A stretch of DNA of 64,000 bases from Porticoccaceae bacterium (GTDB lineage: Bacteria; Pseudomonadota; Gammaproteobacteria; Pseudomonadales; Porticoccaceae): NCBI GenBank assembly GCA_029252555.1, contig JAQXBF010000026.1:62001-126000 (forward strand), read 5' to 3'. The notes under the pieces were generated by a model. That model was given only the letters and a program-made list of their open reading frames with translations. It made no database searches and was not told the DNA's origin. Positions 21,544 to 33,277 of the stretch are shown here, piece after piece; within the stretch, counting starts at the first letter, position 1, and the number at the start of each line of letters is the position of its first letter. Position numbers and translations under genes: made by a program.

Positions 21544-21581
21544 AACTAATTAGGCGAACAGAGTTGTTCGCCTAATTAGTT
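21544..21581 (+). terminator. Perfect 17-bp hairpin after hflC
   Basis: The arms at 21544-21560 and 21565-21581 are exact reverse complements around a 4-nt GAGT loop. Only two T residues follow before an A run, so it is not a textbook terminator on this strand. Its position after the hfq-hflC genes makes transcript ending or 3' stabilisation the likely role. Confidence 0.6.
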
Positions 21582-21626
21582 TAAAAACCTCTGCCACATT
21601 GGGGGTGATTTTGTTAGAATTCCGAC

Positions 21627-21648
21627 ACCGAGGCGACTCGGTTTTTTT
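21627..21648 (+). terminator. Rho-independent terminator or attenuator before the DUF2065 gene
   Basis: ACCGAG and CTCGGT pair around a GCGA tetraloop (21627-21642) and a run of seven T starts at the last stem base. It lies only 25 bp upstream of the DUF2065 start, so it either ends hflC readthrough or acts as an attenuator for the small downstream gene. Confidence 0.65.
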
Positions 21649-21672
21649 ATGCCGAATTTGAGGTGAGTTGCA

Positions 21673-21858
21673 ATGCTCGAAGATATAGGCAGAGCAGTGG
21701 GTTTGATGCTGGTGTTCGAGGGAATCATGCCTTTTTTATCACCCAGTCGATGGCACAATATGGCCGAGGTGCTGGCGACAGCCGATGATAAATCGATGCG
21801 TCTCATTGGCTTACTTAGTATGCTGCTTGGGCTAGGTCTGCTGATATTTTGGAGTTAA
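21673..21858 (+). CDS. DUF2065 small membrane protein
   Basis: A 61-residue protein with two hydrophobic helices (AVGLMLVFEGIMPFL and LIGLLSMLLGLGLLIFW) joined by a charged SRWHNMAEVL loop. This matches the short YjeT/DUF2065 inner-membrane family commonly found between hflC and hisZ or purA. GAGGTGAG upstream is a good ribosome site. No function is established that I know of. Confidence 0.85.
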   Translation: MLEDIGRAVGLMLVFEGIMPFLSPSRWHNMAEVLATADDKSMRLIGLLSMLLGLGLLIFWS

Positions 21859-21915
21859 GCTGCTATTATTTTTTATAGGCGTGTTCGCAGGCAGTAAAGA
21901 ATCTATGAGGTTCTC

Positions 21916-23094
21916 GTGACAAATGTAGATCGTTGGTTATTGCCGGATGGCGTCGATGAAGTGCTGCCAGAGCAGGCTCAGGTCGTCGAGTATCTGCGAC
22001 GACAGCTTCTCGATCTATATCACAACTGGGGTTACGACCTTGTTATCCCACCCATGGTGGAATTTACCGAATCGCTACTCAGTGGCTCGGGCTCAGATCT
22101 CGATTTAATGACTTTTCGTGTGACAGACCAAATCAGTGGTCGCATGATGGGTATTCGTGCCGATATCACTCCGCAGACAGCCCGTATGGACGCTCACAGC
22201 CTGCGTCGCGAAGGCCCTAATCGTCTATGTTATGCAGGCACCGTTTTGCATACAAGGCCACGTGGGCCCATAGAGTCGCGGACACCGATCTCTGTTGGAG
22301 TAGAATTATTTGGTGAAGCTACTCTCGCCGCTGATATCGAAGTTATCGAACTCTTTTTACAGACTTTAGAAACCTCTGGTGTCAGTGACGTACACCTGGA
22401 TTTAGGTCATGTGGATATTTACCGCGGCCTGCTGGCAGAAGCGAACCTAGACAGCAGTCTGGAAGCAGAATTATTTGAGTTGCTGCAGCGCAAAGCAATT
22501 GGCGAACTAAGCCAGTGGATCGCTAGCAATATTAGCGATATCGAACTTGCCGGTTGGTTAAATACATTACCTAATCTGACGGGCAGCGTCGAAGTATTAG
22601 CCGCGGCGAAGACTGCCTTAGCTGGTGCTCCGGCTTCCGTGCTAGCTGCTATAGAGCAGCTTGAGCAGATTATTGATGCTCTGAGTGAAAGCGACGTTAG
22701 TATTTATTTAGATCTGGGTGAGATGCCCGGATACCACTATCACACTGGTATGGTGTTTGCCGCCTATGTGCAGGGTTATGGCAAAGCACTTGGCAATGGC
22801 GGCCGCTACGACCATGTGGGTGAGGCCTTTGGTCGCGCCCGTCCTGCCACAGGATTCGCGTTTGACCTCAAGTCTTTGGTCACTCAGGGTCACAGGCATA
22901 GAGATTCAGTGGCGGGTATTTTTGTTGCAGCCAGTACAGACCCCAAATGCCATAAGCAAATTTCACTATTGCGTAGTCAGGGCAATCGTGTGGTTCAAGG
23001 TTTTGCTGGGCAGACTGCCGATATTAATGAAATAAACTGTGACCGTGAGCTGGTAAAGCAGGGCGAACAGTACGTGATTAAAAAGTTGTCCTGA
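21916..23094 (+). CDS. hisZ: ATP phosphoribosyltransferase regulatory subunit
   Basis: A 392-residue HisRS-like paralog that activates short-form HisG in the first step of histidine synthesis. Class II synthetase-like motifs are visible (RADITPQTARMDAH near residue 80; GGRYD near residue 295), and the anticodon-binding domain of true HisRS is absent. It starts at GTG with GAGG upstream. Its presence predicts a short HisG elsewhere in the genome. purA follows 43 bp later. Confidence 0.93.
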   Translation: MTNVDRWLLPDGVDEVLPEQAQVVEYLRRQLLDLYHNWGYDLVIPPMVEFTESLLSGSGSDLDLMTFRVTDQISGRMMGIRADITPQTARMDAHSLRREGPNRLCYAGTVLHTRPRGPIESRTPISVGVELFGEATLAADIEVIELFLQTLETSGVSDVHLDLGHVDIYRGLLAEANLDSSLEAELFELLQRKAIGELSQWIASNISDIELAGWLNTLPNLTGSVEVLAAAKTALAGAPASVLAAIEQLEQIIDALSESDVSIYLDLGEMPGYHYHTGMVFAAYVQGYGKALGNGGRYDHVGEAFGRARPATGFAFDLKSLVTQGHRHRDSVAGIFVAASTDPKCHKQISLLRSQGNRVVQGFAGQTADINEINCDRELVKQGEQYVIKKLS

Positions 23095-23128
23095 CCCAAG
23101 CGGCCAGGTGGTGTAATTTTTCGAGTAA

Positions 23129-24430
<1,302 letters not shown>

Positions 24431-24499
24431 ATTGTAAAAATTATTTTTAGTAAATTCTGATATCGAATCTATGGCCGTACAAGGCATCGGCTAATTTTG

Positions 24500-24533
24500 T
24501 TTGCGCCCAAGCTCTACAGGGGGTGGGCGTAAA
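24500..24533 (+). terminator. Hairpin downstream of purA
   Basis: TTTGCGCCCA pairs with TGGGCGTAAA (one G-U pair) around a 14-nt loop. The A/T-rich flanks would suit termination in either direction. There is no T run of more than three, so factor-independent strength is uncertain. Confidence 0.5.
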
Positions 24534-24877
24534 TATAATCATCTATTTACAAGTGAATAGACGGCAATAATCTTATTCGAATTCTTTCCTTTCCCAATCT
24601 CTGCTCTTAAATTTGCTTGCGAAAACAAAGTAACTTAGGTACCTTCAACTCGTAGCACTGAATAAAAATAAACGGGTTCCGCGCCAGTTAAGTTTTATTG
24701 CAGGCGAGAGAAATCCGATACGTATGGGGTATTTATGCCACGAAATATGTATATGGAAATTATTCGTTTAAGCTGTACGCGCCACTTAGCCAGGGTGGCC
24801 TGCGTTTCTTTTAATCTCAATATATCCACTTTTAGCAATGCCCTCCGGCACCAATCTCTGACCGGTAGGGATATTTG
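24534..24877 (+). promoter_or_regulatory. Leader region of the nuo operon
   Basis: This stretch, with the purA terminator part, forms a 447-bp gap without a recognised gene, and probably holds the nuo promoter. A hairpin at about 24777-24804 pairs ACGC-GCCAC with GTGGC-CT-GCGT (two-base bulge). A 47-codon open frame from ATG 24735 ends in TGA at 24876-24878, which overlaps the nuoA ATG (TGATG). I cannot say whether it is translated. I saw no tRNA. Confidence 0.4.
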
Positions 24878-25318
24878 ATGGTTAACGAATATTCCACTGA
24901 GATCTGGCCTCTGGCAGTCTACTTCGGCATGGTAATCCTGCTGGTTATCACCATGCTGGTCATGTCTTGGCTGCTGGGGCAGCGCCGTCGCGAAGCAGCT
25001 ACCAACGATCCATTCGAATCAGGCATTGTGTCCGTGGGTAACTCTCAGGTACGCATTTCTGTCGAGTTTTATTTAGTCGCTATTTTCTTTGTTATCTTTG
25101 ATTTAGAAACTGTTTTTATTTTTGCATGGGCCATTGCATTCTTTGAGTTGGGTTGGCAGGGCTATTTATCAATGTTGGTATTTATTGCCATTCTGGCACT
25201 GGCGCTAATTTATGAATGGCGCTCGGGAGCCTTGGAATGGGGCAATAAAACTCGTGTGGGATTATCCAAAGCGCAGGCGATAGAGAAAGCGCGGAAAACT
25301 GCTGAGGGAAAAGTATGA
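24878..25318 (+). CDS. nuoA: NADH-quinone oxidoreductase subunit A
   Basis: A 146-residue membrane subunit of complex I with three hydrophobic helices and the conserved segment NDPFESGI before the second helix, where the E-S-G loop contacts the quinone region. ATG 24878 is preceded by TAGGGA; the TTG one codon earlier is unnecessary. It overlaps nuoB by ATGA and opens the 13-gene operon. Confidence 0.96.
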   Translation: MVNEYSTEIWPLAVYFGMVILLVITMLVMSWLLGQRRREAATNDPFESGIVSVGNSQVRISVEFYLVAIFFVIFDLETVFIFAWAIAFFELGWQGYLSMLVFIAILALALIYEWRSGALEWGNKTRVGLSKAQAIEKARKTAEGKV

Positions 25319-25953
25319 AGTGGAGCCTAAGCCACCCAGAAGATGGCAATCAAGTTAGTGGTAGCGACGATTTTATTGAAGAGCAGGTTAAGCGCAATGT
25401 GGCCTTTGCCAAACTCGAAGATTTAATTGCCTGGGGTCGAGCTCATTCACTATGGCCATTTAATTTCGGTCTGTCTTGTTGCTATGTGGAAATGGCTACG
25501 TCGTTTACCAGCCGTCATGATATTGCTCGCTTTGGCTCAGAGGTCATTCGCGCTACACCGCGTCAGGCAGACCTTATGGTTATTTCCGGAACCTGCTTTT
25601 TAAAAATGGCACCAGTGGTTCAGCGGCTTTATGAGCAGTTACTGGAACCCCGCTGGATTATCTCCATGGGCTCCTGTGCGAACTCCGGAGGTATGTACGA
25701 TATTTATTCTGTGGTTCAGGGTGTGGATAAATTTATTCCGGTGGATGTATATGTTCCCGGTTGCCCTCCGCGCCCAGAGGCGCTGATGCAGGGGTTGTTA
25801 ATGTTACAGGATTCAATTGGTAAGGAGAGAAGGCCTATTACCTGGGCTGCTGGTGATCAGACGGTTGTTAAACCGCAAAAAATCAGCAAGCGGGATGAAT
25901 TGACCGCCCAGAGAATTCAGGCCACGGAACTAAGGGAACCAAAAAATACCTAG
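25315..25953 (+). CDS. nuoB: NADH-quinone oxidoreductase subunit B
   Basis: A 212-residue subunit that carries cluster N2, the last Fe-S centre before quinone. The ligands are the paired Cys55/Cys56 in LSCCYVEM, the Cys of GSCANSGG and the Cys of VPGCPPRPE. The C-terminal extension after about residue 170 is charged and variable. It overlaps nuoA by ATGA. Confidence 0.97.
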   Translation: MKWSLSHPEDGNQVSGSDDFIEEQVKRNVAFAKLEDLIAWGRAHSLWPFNFGLSCCYVEMATSFTSRHDIARFGSEVIRATPRQADLMVISGTCFLKMAPVVQRLYEQLLEPRWIISMGSCANSGGMYDIYSVVQGVDKFIPVDVYVPGCPPRPEALMQGLLMLQDSIGKERRPITWAAGDQTVVKPQKISKRDELTAQRIQATELREPKNT

Positions 25954-25984
25954 GGACGCTCTTTCAAAAATCTAAGGGGTTTAA

Positions 25985-27736
25985 ATGCAAGCGGCTGAAA
26001 CTCTGGCTCATAGCCAGGTGGGAGAGAACCTGTACCGACAGTTCGGTGAGGATCTATTTGTTACCCAACATTGTGCGGATAAAATACCCACAGTTTGGGT
26101 TAGCCGCAGTCGTTTAGTTGAAGTCTTAGAATTCCTTAAACCCAGTTTTTCAATGCTCTACGATCTGTTCGCTATAGATGAGCGTACCCGCGTTCATCGG
26201 GATGGCCAACCGGACTCCGATTTCACTGTTGTTTATCAGCTCCTGTCCATGGAGCGCAACGAAGACCTGCGTTTAAAAGTTGCACTGGCCGAGGGGGATC
26301 TGAGGCTCCCAACCATTCTCTCTATCTGGCCAAATGCCAATTGGTATGAGCGGGAAGCATGGGATATGTTCGGCGTTGATTTTTCCGGGCATCCGAACTT
26401 ATTTCGTATTTTGCTACCGCCTACATGGGAGGGTCATGCACTGCGTAAGGACCACCCCGCCCGCGCCACAGAGATGGCTCCCTTTGAGATGGGTCCAGAG
26501 CGTGTCGCGAAGGAACAGGAAGCTTTGCGTTTTCGCCCAGAAGAGTGGGGCATGAAGCCGGCGACCGATGACAGTGAATTTATGTTTTTAAATCTGGGCC
26601 CCAACCACCCCAGTGTGCATGGTGTATTCCGCATTGCTTTGCAGCTAGATGGCGAAGTGATTATGGATTCAGTACCAGATATTGGCTACCACCATCGTGG
26701 CGCTGAAAAAATGGCTGAGCGCCAGACATGGCATACGTTTATTCCCTACTCTGATCGAATCGATTATTTGGGTGGCGTGATGAATAACCTCGCCTATATT
26801 CAGTCGGTGGAAATGCTTGCTGGCATAGAGGTGCCAGAGCGCGCCAAAATTATTCGCATCATGCTTGCTGAACTATTTCGTATTTCCAGCCATTTGGTTT
26901 TTTATGGCACCTTTGTTCAGGATGTTGGCCAGATGTCGCCGGTATTTTATATGTTTGTAGACCGAGAAAAGCTTTTTGGCATTGTCGAGGCAATTACAGG
27001 CGGGCGAATGCACCCGGCCTGGTTCCGTATCGGTGGTGTGGCACAGGATTTACCCAATGGCTGGGATCGAATGATCCGCGAGTTTCTCGATTATCTGCCA
27101 GCGCGTCTTGATCATTACGACAAGATGGCCATGCAAAATAAAATGCTTAAAGAACGCACGGTGGGCATTGGCGTTTATACCCAGCAAGAGGCATTGGACT
27201 GGGGTATCACCGGCCCTGGCTTGCGCGCCACAGGCAGCGACTGGGATGTTCGCAAGAAGCGCCCCTACGGTGGTTACGATCAATTCGAGTTTGAAGTGCC
27301 CACCGCTGATGGCGGCGATTGCTATGACAGGGCGGCGCTGCGCATTGAAGAGATGCGTCAGAGCCTAAAAATTATTCGCCAATGTGTCGACAATATGCCA
27401 AGCGGCCCCTATAAAAGTGACCACTCAGCGACTACGCCGCCACCAAAAGAACGCACCATGCAAGATATTGAAACCCTGATTCATCATTTTCTAAATGTTA
27501 GCTGGGGGCCTGTGATTCCAGAGGGGGAGGCATCGGTAATGATTGAGGCTACCAAAGGCATCAATAGCTACCACCTGATTAGTGATCGCAGCACCAATTC
27601 CTACCGCACCAGAATTCGCACCCCATCGTTCCCTCATTTGCAGCAGATTCCGCTAATTAGCAAAGGTCTGATGATTCCGGATTTGATTGCCATTATTGCG
27701 AGTATTGATTTTGTTATGGCGGATGTTGACCGATGA
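25985..27736 (+). CDS. nuoCD: NADH-quinone oxidoreductase fused subunits C and D
   Basis: A 583-residue fusion. The C part (to about residue 190) contains the 30-kDa signature ([12 protein letters not shown]), and the D part starts near the [10 protein letters not shown] block, which with the GYHHRGAEK motif lines the quinone site. The C-D fusion is typical of gammaproteobacteria such as E. coli and Pseudomonas. It overlaps nuoE by ATGA. Confidence 0.97.
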   Translation: MQAAETLAHSQVGENLYRQFGEDLFVTQHCADKIPTVWVSRSRLVEVLEFLKPSFSMLYDLFAIDERTRVHRDGQPDSDFTVVYQLLSMERNEDLRLKVALAEGDLRLPTILSIWPNANWYEREAWDMFGVDFSGHPNLFRILLPPTWEGHALRKDHPARATEMAPFEMGPERVAKEQEALRFRPEEWGMKPATDDSEFMFLNLGPNHPSVHGVFRIALQLDGEVIMDSVPDIGYHHRGAEKMAERQTWHTFIPYSDRIDYLGGVMNNLAYIQSVEMLAGIEVPERAKIIRIMLAELFRISSHLVFYGTFVQDVGQMSPVFYMFVDREKLFGIVEAITGGRMHPAWFRIGGVAQDLPNGWDRMIREFLDYLPARLDHYDKMAMQNKMLKERTVGIGVYTQQEALDWGITGPGLRATGSDWDVRKKRPYGGYDQFEFEVPTADGGDCYDRAALRIEEMRQSLKIIRQCVDNMPSGPYKSDHSATTPPPKERTMQDIETLIHHFLNVSWGPVIPEGEASVMIEATKGINSYHLISDRSTNSYRTRIRTPSFPHLQQIPLISKGLMIPDLIAIIASIDFVMADVDR

Positions 27737-28251
27737 GTAAAAAAGAAATGATTCAAAGCGATATTGGCTCTGTGTTGAGTGCACAAGAGATTGCTGAGAT
27801 TGATGCAGAGCTTGCTCATATTCCCTATAAGTCCGGTGCTGCTATCGACGCTTTGAAAATTGTACAGGCAAAACGGGGCTGGGTGTCAGACGAGTGCCTC
27901 CAGGGTATTGCCAAATACTTAGAAATGTCTGCGGAAGAGCTAGAGGGAGTGGCTACTTTTTACAATTTGATATATCGCCGACCTGTGGGTGAAAAGGTGA
28001 TTCTTTTTTGCGACAGCGTTAGCTGTTGGATCGGCGGTTGCGACGATATTAAAAGCAAAATTTCAAATGTATTGGGTGTGGATTATGGCGAGACCACTGC
28101 CGATAGCAGTTATACCTTATTGCCGGTCCCCTGTTTAGGCGCTTGCGATCGAGCACCTGTAATGATGGTGGGAGATGATTTGGTTACCCACCTTGACGAT
28201 AAAAAAATAACAGAACTATTTGGCAGTGCGGCGAACGGGAGTGCGAAGTAA
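27733..28251 (+). CDS. nuoE: NADH-quinone oxidoreductase subunit E
   Basis: A 172-residue thioredoxin-fold [2Fe-2S] subunit (cluster N1a) of the NADH dehydrogenase module. Its four ligands are visible in CDSVSC (C-x4-C) and CLGAC (C-x3-C). The TAA overlaps the nuoF ATG by one base. Confidence 0.96.
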   Translation: MSKKEMIQSDIGSVLSAQEIAEIDAELAHIPYKSGAAIDALKIVQAKRGWVSDECLQGIAKYLEMSAEELEGVATFYNLIYRRPVGEKVILFCDSVSCWIGGCDDIKSKISNVLGVDYGETTADSSYTLLPVPCLGACDRAPVMMVGDDLVTHLDDKKITELFGSAANGSAK

Positions 28252-29531
28252 TGGAAAAAGTACTCACACGCAATATTGGTCTCGCTCAAAAGCCAACGGA
28301 TTTAAAAGCCTATGAGGCCAATGGTGGCTACCAAGGGTTGCGCAAAGCAATGGCGGGCATGTCACCCAAAGACTGTCAGGATGTGATTAGCGACTCTAAT
28401 CTCCGTGGCCGCGGCGGGGCAGGGTTTCCGACGGGAATGAAGTGGAGTTTTGTTCCCTCTGATGATAAGTGCACACCTGGCCATAAGTATTTGGTGTGCA
28501 ATGCGGATGAAATGGAACCCGGTACCTTTAAAGACCGCTTGCTCATGGAATGTGACCCGCACCAACTAATTGAGGGCATGATTCTTGCCGCTTATACCAT
28601 CGGAGCAGATATTTCTTATATCTTTATTCGCGGTGAATATCTGGTGGCGATTCAGCGACTGCGAGATGCGGTGGATGAATGCTACGCAGCTGGCTTACTG
28701 GGAGAGAATATCCTCGGCAGTGGTTACAAGCTCGATATGTATGTGCATCCCAGCGCAGGTCGCTATATCTGTGGTGAGGAGACAGCCCTGATAAACGCCC
28801 TCGAAGGTAAGCGCGCCAATCCCAGGGCAAAGCCACCATTCCCGCAGGTTAGTGGCCTCTGGGGTCGCCCAACGATCGTTAACAATGTCGAAACTCTGTG
28901 CAACATCCCCCATATTATCGATCGCGGTGCCGACTGGTTTAATGGCCTAGGTGTTGGTGAAGACGCGGGGACGAAACTCTTTGGTGTCAGTGGTAGAGTT
29001 AAAAATCCTGGCTGCTGGGAATTGCCCATGGGTACGCCAATACGCGAGATCATTGAAGAACATGCAGGAGGTATGCAGGACGGCTACCAGCTGAAAGGTT
29101 TTTTGCCTGGCGGAGGCTCCACAGATTTTTTAACCGCGGATCATTTAGATCTGGCCATGGACTACAACGTCATTGGTGCCGCAGGAAGTCGAATGGGTAC
29201 TGGCACCATGATTATTCTTGATGACCGCACCTGCCCAGTGGGCATGGTGCTTAATCTGATCCGCTTCTTTGCCCATGAGTCCTGTGGCTTCTGTACACCT
29301 TGCCGCGATGGTTTGCCCTGGTCTCGTCAGGTGCTGCAAGATATTGAAGAAGGTCGCGGTGAGCCAGAAGATCTCGAGACCCTTGCCTATCAAGTGAAGT
29401 ATATCGGTGCTATTGGCAACACCCATTGTGCGCTGGCGCCGGGCGCTATGGAGCCACTGCAGAGTGCCTTAAAATATTTTTACGATGACTTTAAACAGCA
29501 CATCAGTAGTGGCCGCTGTCCTTATCATTAG
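28251..29531 (+). CDS. nuoF: NADH-quinone oxidoreductase subunit F
   Basis: A 426-residue subunit that binds NADH, FMN and a 4Fe-4S cluster (N3). The Gly-rich NADH loop GRGGAGFPTGMKW lies near residue 50. The cluster ligands are in ESCGFCTPCRDG (about residue 345) with the fourth Cys in GNTHCALAPG. Length is standard. Confidence 0.97.
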   Translation: MEKVLTRNIGLAQKPTDLKAYEANGGYQGLRKAMAGMSPKDCQDVISDSNLRGRGGAGFPTGMKWSFVPSDDKCTPGHKYLVCNADEMEPGTFKDRLLMECDPHQLIEGMILAAYTIGADISYIFIRGEYLVAIQRLRDAVDECYAAGLLGENILGSGYKLDMYVHPSAGRYICGEETALINALEGKRANPRAKPPFPQVSGLWGRPTIVNNVETLCNIPHIIDRGADWFNGLGVGEDAGTKLFGVSGRVKNPGCWELPMGTPIREIIEEHAGGMQDGYQLKGFLPGGGSTDFLTADHLDLAMDYNVIGAAGSRMGTGTMIILDDRTCPVGMVLNLIRFFAHESCGFCTPCRDGLPWSRQVLQDIEEGRGEPEDLETLAYQVKYIGAIGNTHCALAPGAMEPLQSALKYFYDDFKQHISSGRCPYH

Positions 29532-29544
29532 ACGAGTGTAAATT

Positions 29545-32307
29545 ATGCCAACCATATTTATAGATGGTCAGGAACTTCAGGTAAACGATGGCGAGAATAT
29601 TCTTGAAGCCTGTCTTAATGCTGGAATGGATTTACCTTATTTCTGCTGGCACCCAGCAATGGGTTCTATCGGCTCTTGTCGCCAGTGCGCACTGGTGCAG
29701 TATCAAAATGAAGATGATACCCGTGGCCGCATTATTATGGGTTGTATGACTCCGGTTACCGAGGGCGCGCGGTTTTCGCTGAACGCTGAAAACGCCACAG
29801 AATTTCGTGAAGCTGTAGTTGAGTCACTTATGTTAAATCATCCCCATGACTGCCCGGTATGTGCCGAGGGTGGAGAATGTCACTTACAAGATATGACTGT
29901 GATGGTGGGGCACAGGGATCGCCGCTATACAGGTAAAAAGAATACTTACCGCAATCAATATTTAGGACCGCTGATTCACCACGAGATGAATCGCTGTATT
30001 ACCTGTTATCGCTGCGAGCGTTATTACAAAGATTATGCTGGTGGCACCGACTTGGGTGCTCAGGCTTCTCATGACCATCTATATTTTGGTCGTCATGAAG
30101 AAGGTTTGCTGGAGAGTGAATTCAGTGGCAACCTTGTGGAAGTCTGCCCCACTGGAGTATTTACCGACAAGCCATTTTTAAAACAGTATAGCCGCAAATG
30201 GGATTTACAGTCTGCTCCCTCAATATGTACCGGCTGTGCAGTGGGATGTAATATTGCGCCCGGTGAACGCTACGGTAATTTGAAACGGGTACATAATAGA
30301 TATAACCATGATGTTAACGGTTATTTTCTCTGTGACCGTGGTCGCTTTGGTAGCGGTTATGTAAATAGTGAGGCCCGCTTGGATTATGCCGGCATTAAAA
30401 AGTCCGATGGGAGCTTTATGGCGGTGCATCAGCAGCAGGCATTGGATACCGCCGCCAATTGGATGCAGGGTAAGAAGGTGGCTGCTATCGGCTCTCCCAG
30501 AGCGTCGGTTGAATCTAACTATCTACTCCGAGAGCTTGTGGGTGCGGAAAATTTCGCAGCGGGTTTCTCTGATACCGAAGCTAAGCTGATGGCCTCGGTT
30601 TCTCAGATATTGCAAACCACCAAAGCGGTGAACCCAAGCATTAAACAGATTGAAGCCGCCGACGCGATTTTGGTATTTGGGGAGGATGTTACCAATACAG
30701 CACCTCGCGTGGCACTGGCACTGCGCCAGTCGGTGCGCAATAAATCATTTGAGTTGGCTGAGCAGATGGGGTTGCCCCAATGGCAGGATGCAGCCGTTCG
30801 CAATCTCGCTCAGGATCAGCTGTCACCGATGCTGATAGTCTCTGCCATGGATACCAGGCTGGACGATGTGGCGAGCCAATGTATTTCTCTGGCGCCGGAT
30901 CAAATTGCTGAATTTGGTGTTGCTATCGTCGAGGCGATGGCGGGAGAGCCCACGTCTAATACACAGGCCAATGAGATTGCCCAGATTTTGCAGTGCGCTA
31001 AAAACCCCTTAGTCATTAGTGGCACCAGCATGCAGCATTGGGGCATTATTAATAGTGCTGTTGCCATTGCTGAGTCTCTGTGTGGTAAGAAATCAAGTTG
31101 CATGCTCAGCCTCTGTGTTCCCGAATCTAATAGTATTGGTTCGGCACTGCTGGCTGGTGATATGAGCCAGCCCCTCTCTCACTTGGTGGAAAGTGCTCCT
31201 GAAGTGCTGCTGGTTATGGAGAACGATTTGCACCGTCGCCTAAGTGCACAGCAGATGCAGCAGTTGATGGGTGAAGGCACTCAGGTAATCAGTTTGGATA
31301 TGCTTGAGAACCCAACTCTAGGTGCTTCTGATATGGTTCTGCCGGCAGCCTCATATGCCGAGTCCCAAGGTTCGTTAGTAAATATGGAAGGGCGCGTCCA
31401 ACGTTATTTCCCCGTGTTTCAACCTGCTAATGAGCGTATGCCAAGTTGGCAATGGCTATTAAAAATCGCAGCTGCAACTGGCCATAAGAGCCTGTCTAAG
31501 CTTGAACACTTTGATGATGTTGTGGCGGCCTGTGAAAAAAATCATGCTCAATTTGATGGGCTGGCTATTGCCGCCCCAGATAATAGCTTCCGCGACCGTG
31601 GACTAAAAATCCCCCGTCAGACCCATAGGTACAGTGGGCGCACCGCCATGAATGCTGGTGTGAACGTGCACGAGCCCCAGCAACCCCATGACACAGAATC
31701 TCCATTGGCCTACAGCATGGAAGGTCTTAATCGCGACCAGCCTGCTTCACTGACACCCTATGTCTGGTCCCCCGGCTGGAATTCTAATCAGTCACTGCAG
31801 AAGTTTCAGTCTGAAGTGGATGGCCCATTAAAAGGTGGTACTGCGGGTCAGCGATTAATTATTTCAACTGCAAAAGGGGCTACCAAAAAGTCGGAGAATT
31901 CGACTACTGATATGCAGCCTCATCAGTGGCAATTAGTTCCTGTATACAGGGTGCATGGCTCTGAAGAGCTTTCGGTTAATACAGATGAAATCGCAGAATT
32001 AGCTGGTCATAGTTTTGTTGCCTTGGGTGAGGTGGTGGCCGAAAAATTAGGGGTTGTCGAAGGCGATGGTGCCATTGTGGCATCTGGTGATATTGAGGTT
32101 TCTCTGGAAGTAAAAATCTTGCAGCGAGTGGCGAAGAACTGTATCGGATTCGCAGCGGGCTATACAGAAACGATGGCATTTCAGGCAGGTAGTCTGGCGT
32201 CATTAACAAAAGACAAAAAATGGCAGCGTCGGGAGCCCCAGTTAATTGCCTCGGATAAGACAATTCCCGATCCGATGATTTCGACAGGGGGGTCTGCCCG
32301 TGTCTGA
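29545..32307 (+). CDS. nuoG: NADH-quinone oxidoreductase subunit G
   Basis: A 920-residue iron-sulfur subunit of the peripheral arm, close to the E. coli length. The N-terminal ferredoxin domain has Cys 34, 45 and 48. CPVCAEGGECHLQD, CITCYRCERYY and CTGCAVGCNIAPGER hold further clusters, including the extra cluster N7-type motif. The rest is a molybdopterin-oxidoreductase-like domain without a cofactor signature I can identify. It overlaps nuoH by 8 bp. Confidence 0.96.
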   Translation: MPTIFIDGQELQVNDGENILEACLNAGMDLPYFCWHPAMGSIGSCRQCALVQYQNEDDTRGRIIMGCMTPVTEGARFSLNAENATEFREAVVESLMLNHPHDCPVCAEGGECHLQDMTVMVGHRDRRYTGKKNTYRNQYLGPLIHHEMNRCITCYRCERYYKDYAGGTDLGAQASHDHLYFGRHEEGLLESEFSGNLVEVCPTGVFTDKPFLKQYSRKWDLQSAPSICTGCAVGCNIAPGERYGNLKRVHNRYNHDVNGYFLCDRGRFGSGYVNSEARLDYAGIKKSDGSFMAVHQQQALDTAANWMQGKKVAAIGSPRASVESNYLLRELVGAENFAAGFSDTEAKLMASVSQILQTTKAVNPSIKQIEAADAILVFGEDVTNTAPRVALALRQSVRNKSFELAEQMGLPQWQDAAVRNLAQDQLSPMLIVSAMDTRLDDVASQCISLAPDQIAEFGVAIVEAMAGEPTSNTQANEIAQILQCAKNPLVISGTSMQHWGIINSAVAIAESLCGKKSSCMLSLCVPESNSIGSALLAGDMSQPLSHLVESAPEVLLVMENDLHRRLSAQQMQQLMGEGTQVISLDMLENPTLGASDMVLPAASYAESQGSLVNMEGRVQRYFPVFQPANERMPSWQWLLKIAAATGHKSLSKLEHFDDVVAACEKNHAQFDGLAIAAPDNSFRDRGLKIPRQTHRYSGRTAMNAGVNVHEPQQPHDTESPLAYSMEGLNRDQPASLTPYVWSPGWNSNQSLQKFQSEVDGPLKGGTAGQRLIISTAKGATKKSENSTTDMQPHQWQLVPVYRVHGSEELSVNTDEIAELAGHSFVALGEVVAEKLGVVEGDGAIVASGDIEVSLEVKILQRVAKNCIGFAAGYTETMAFQAGSLASLTKDKKWQRREPQLIASDKTIPDPMISTGGSARV

Positions 32308-33277
32308 GTTGATGCTGCCAGTGCTATTGGCGCTTGCCATACTTTTGGGTGGCGTCGCGGGAGCGGCGGTGCTGACGTGGTGGGAACGCAGATTGCTCGG
32401 TTTTTGGCAGGACAGGTATGGCCCTAATCGCCTTGGCCCTTTTGGCATCGGTCAGGTGTTAGCAGATATGATTAAGCTACTCACCAAAGATGATTGGGTT
32501 CCGCCTTTTGCTGACAAGGTGGTATTTATCTTTGCGCCAACGGCCATTGTTGTGGCCATGATGATGGGCTTTGCAGTGGTTCCGTTTGCGCCAGGTGTGA
32601 TGATCATCGACGTTAATATTGGCCTGCTGTTTTTCCTTGGTATGACGTCCCTGGCGGTTTACTCAGTGCTGTTGGGTGGCTTGGCTTCGAATAATAAATA
32701 TGCCTTGTTGGGTGGCCTTCGCTCTGCGGCGCAGATGGTCAGCTACGAAGTATTTATGGGCCTGTCGTTGATGGGTGTGGTGATGATGTCAGACAGCTTT
32801 AGTCTGGTCGACATTGTAGAGGCTCAAACCAATGTCTGGTTCTGTTTTTCTCAGGCCTTGGGTCTGCTGGTCTTTGTGATTGCGGGCATTGCCGAGAGCC
32901 ATCGCTTGCCTTTCGATTTGCCGGAGGCGGAGCACGAATTAACGGCGGGTTTCCACACAGAATATGGCGGCATGAAATTCGCTATGTTTATGCTGGGTGA
33001 ATACCTAGGTCTGATGTTGATCTCATGCATGATAGTGACCTTATTTTTCGGTGGCTGGTTGGGGCCTGCCTATATAGGCCATTGGCTTCCACCTATTGCC
33101 TGGTTTGGTTTGAAGGTTTTCTTTGTTATTAATTTCTTTGTGTTGCTGCGCGCTGCCATTCCCAGGCCCAGATATGACCAGCTTATGTCGTTGGGGTGGA
33201 AAGTGATGCTGCCGATCACTCTGGTCAATTTGGTGATCACTGGTGCTGTGCTGTTGTGGATGGAGGGAGGAATCTAA
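32300..33277 (+). CDS. nuoH: NADH-quinone oxidoreductase subunit H
   Basis: A 325-residue membrane subunit with about eight hydrophobic helices that links the quinone chamber to the proton-pumping arm. The signatures [18 protein letters not shown] and [19 protein letters not shown] are conserved. It starts at GTG 32300 inside the nuoG end. The TAA overlaps the nuoI ATG. Confidence 0.97.
   Translation: MSELMLPVLLALAILLGGVAGAAVLTWWERRLLGFWQDRYGPNRLGPFGIGQVLADMIKLLTKDDWVPPFADKVVFIFAPTAIVVAMMMGFAVVPFAPGVMIIDVNIGLLFFLGMTSLAVYSVLLGGLASNNKYALLGGLRSAAQMVSYEVFMGLSLMGVVMMSDSFSLVDIVEAQTNVWFCFSQALGLLVFVIAGIAESHRLPFDLPEAEHELTAGFHTEYGGMKFAMFMLGEYLGLMLISCMIVTLFFGGWLGPAYIGHWLPPIAWFGLKVFFVINFFVLLRAAIPRPRYDQLMSLGWKVMLPITLVNLVITGAVLLWMEGGI

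Noticed and set aside
24431-24877. tRNA or other stable RNA between purA and nuoA
   Set aside because: No cloverleaf, T-loop consensus or CCA end could be found by eye; only short hairpins are present.
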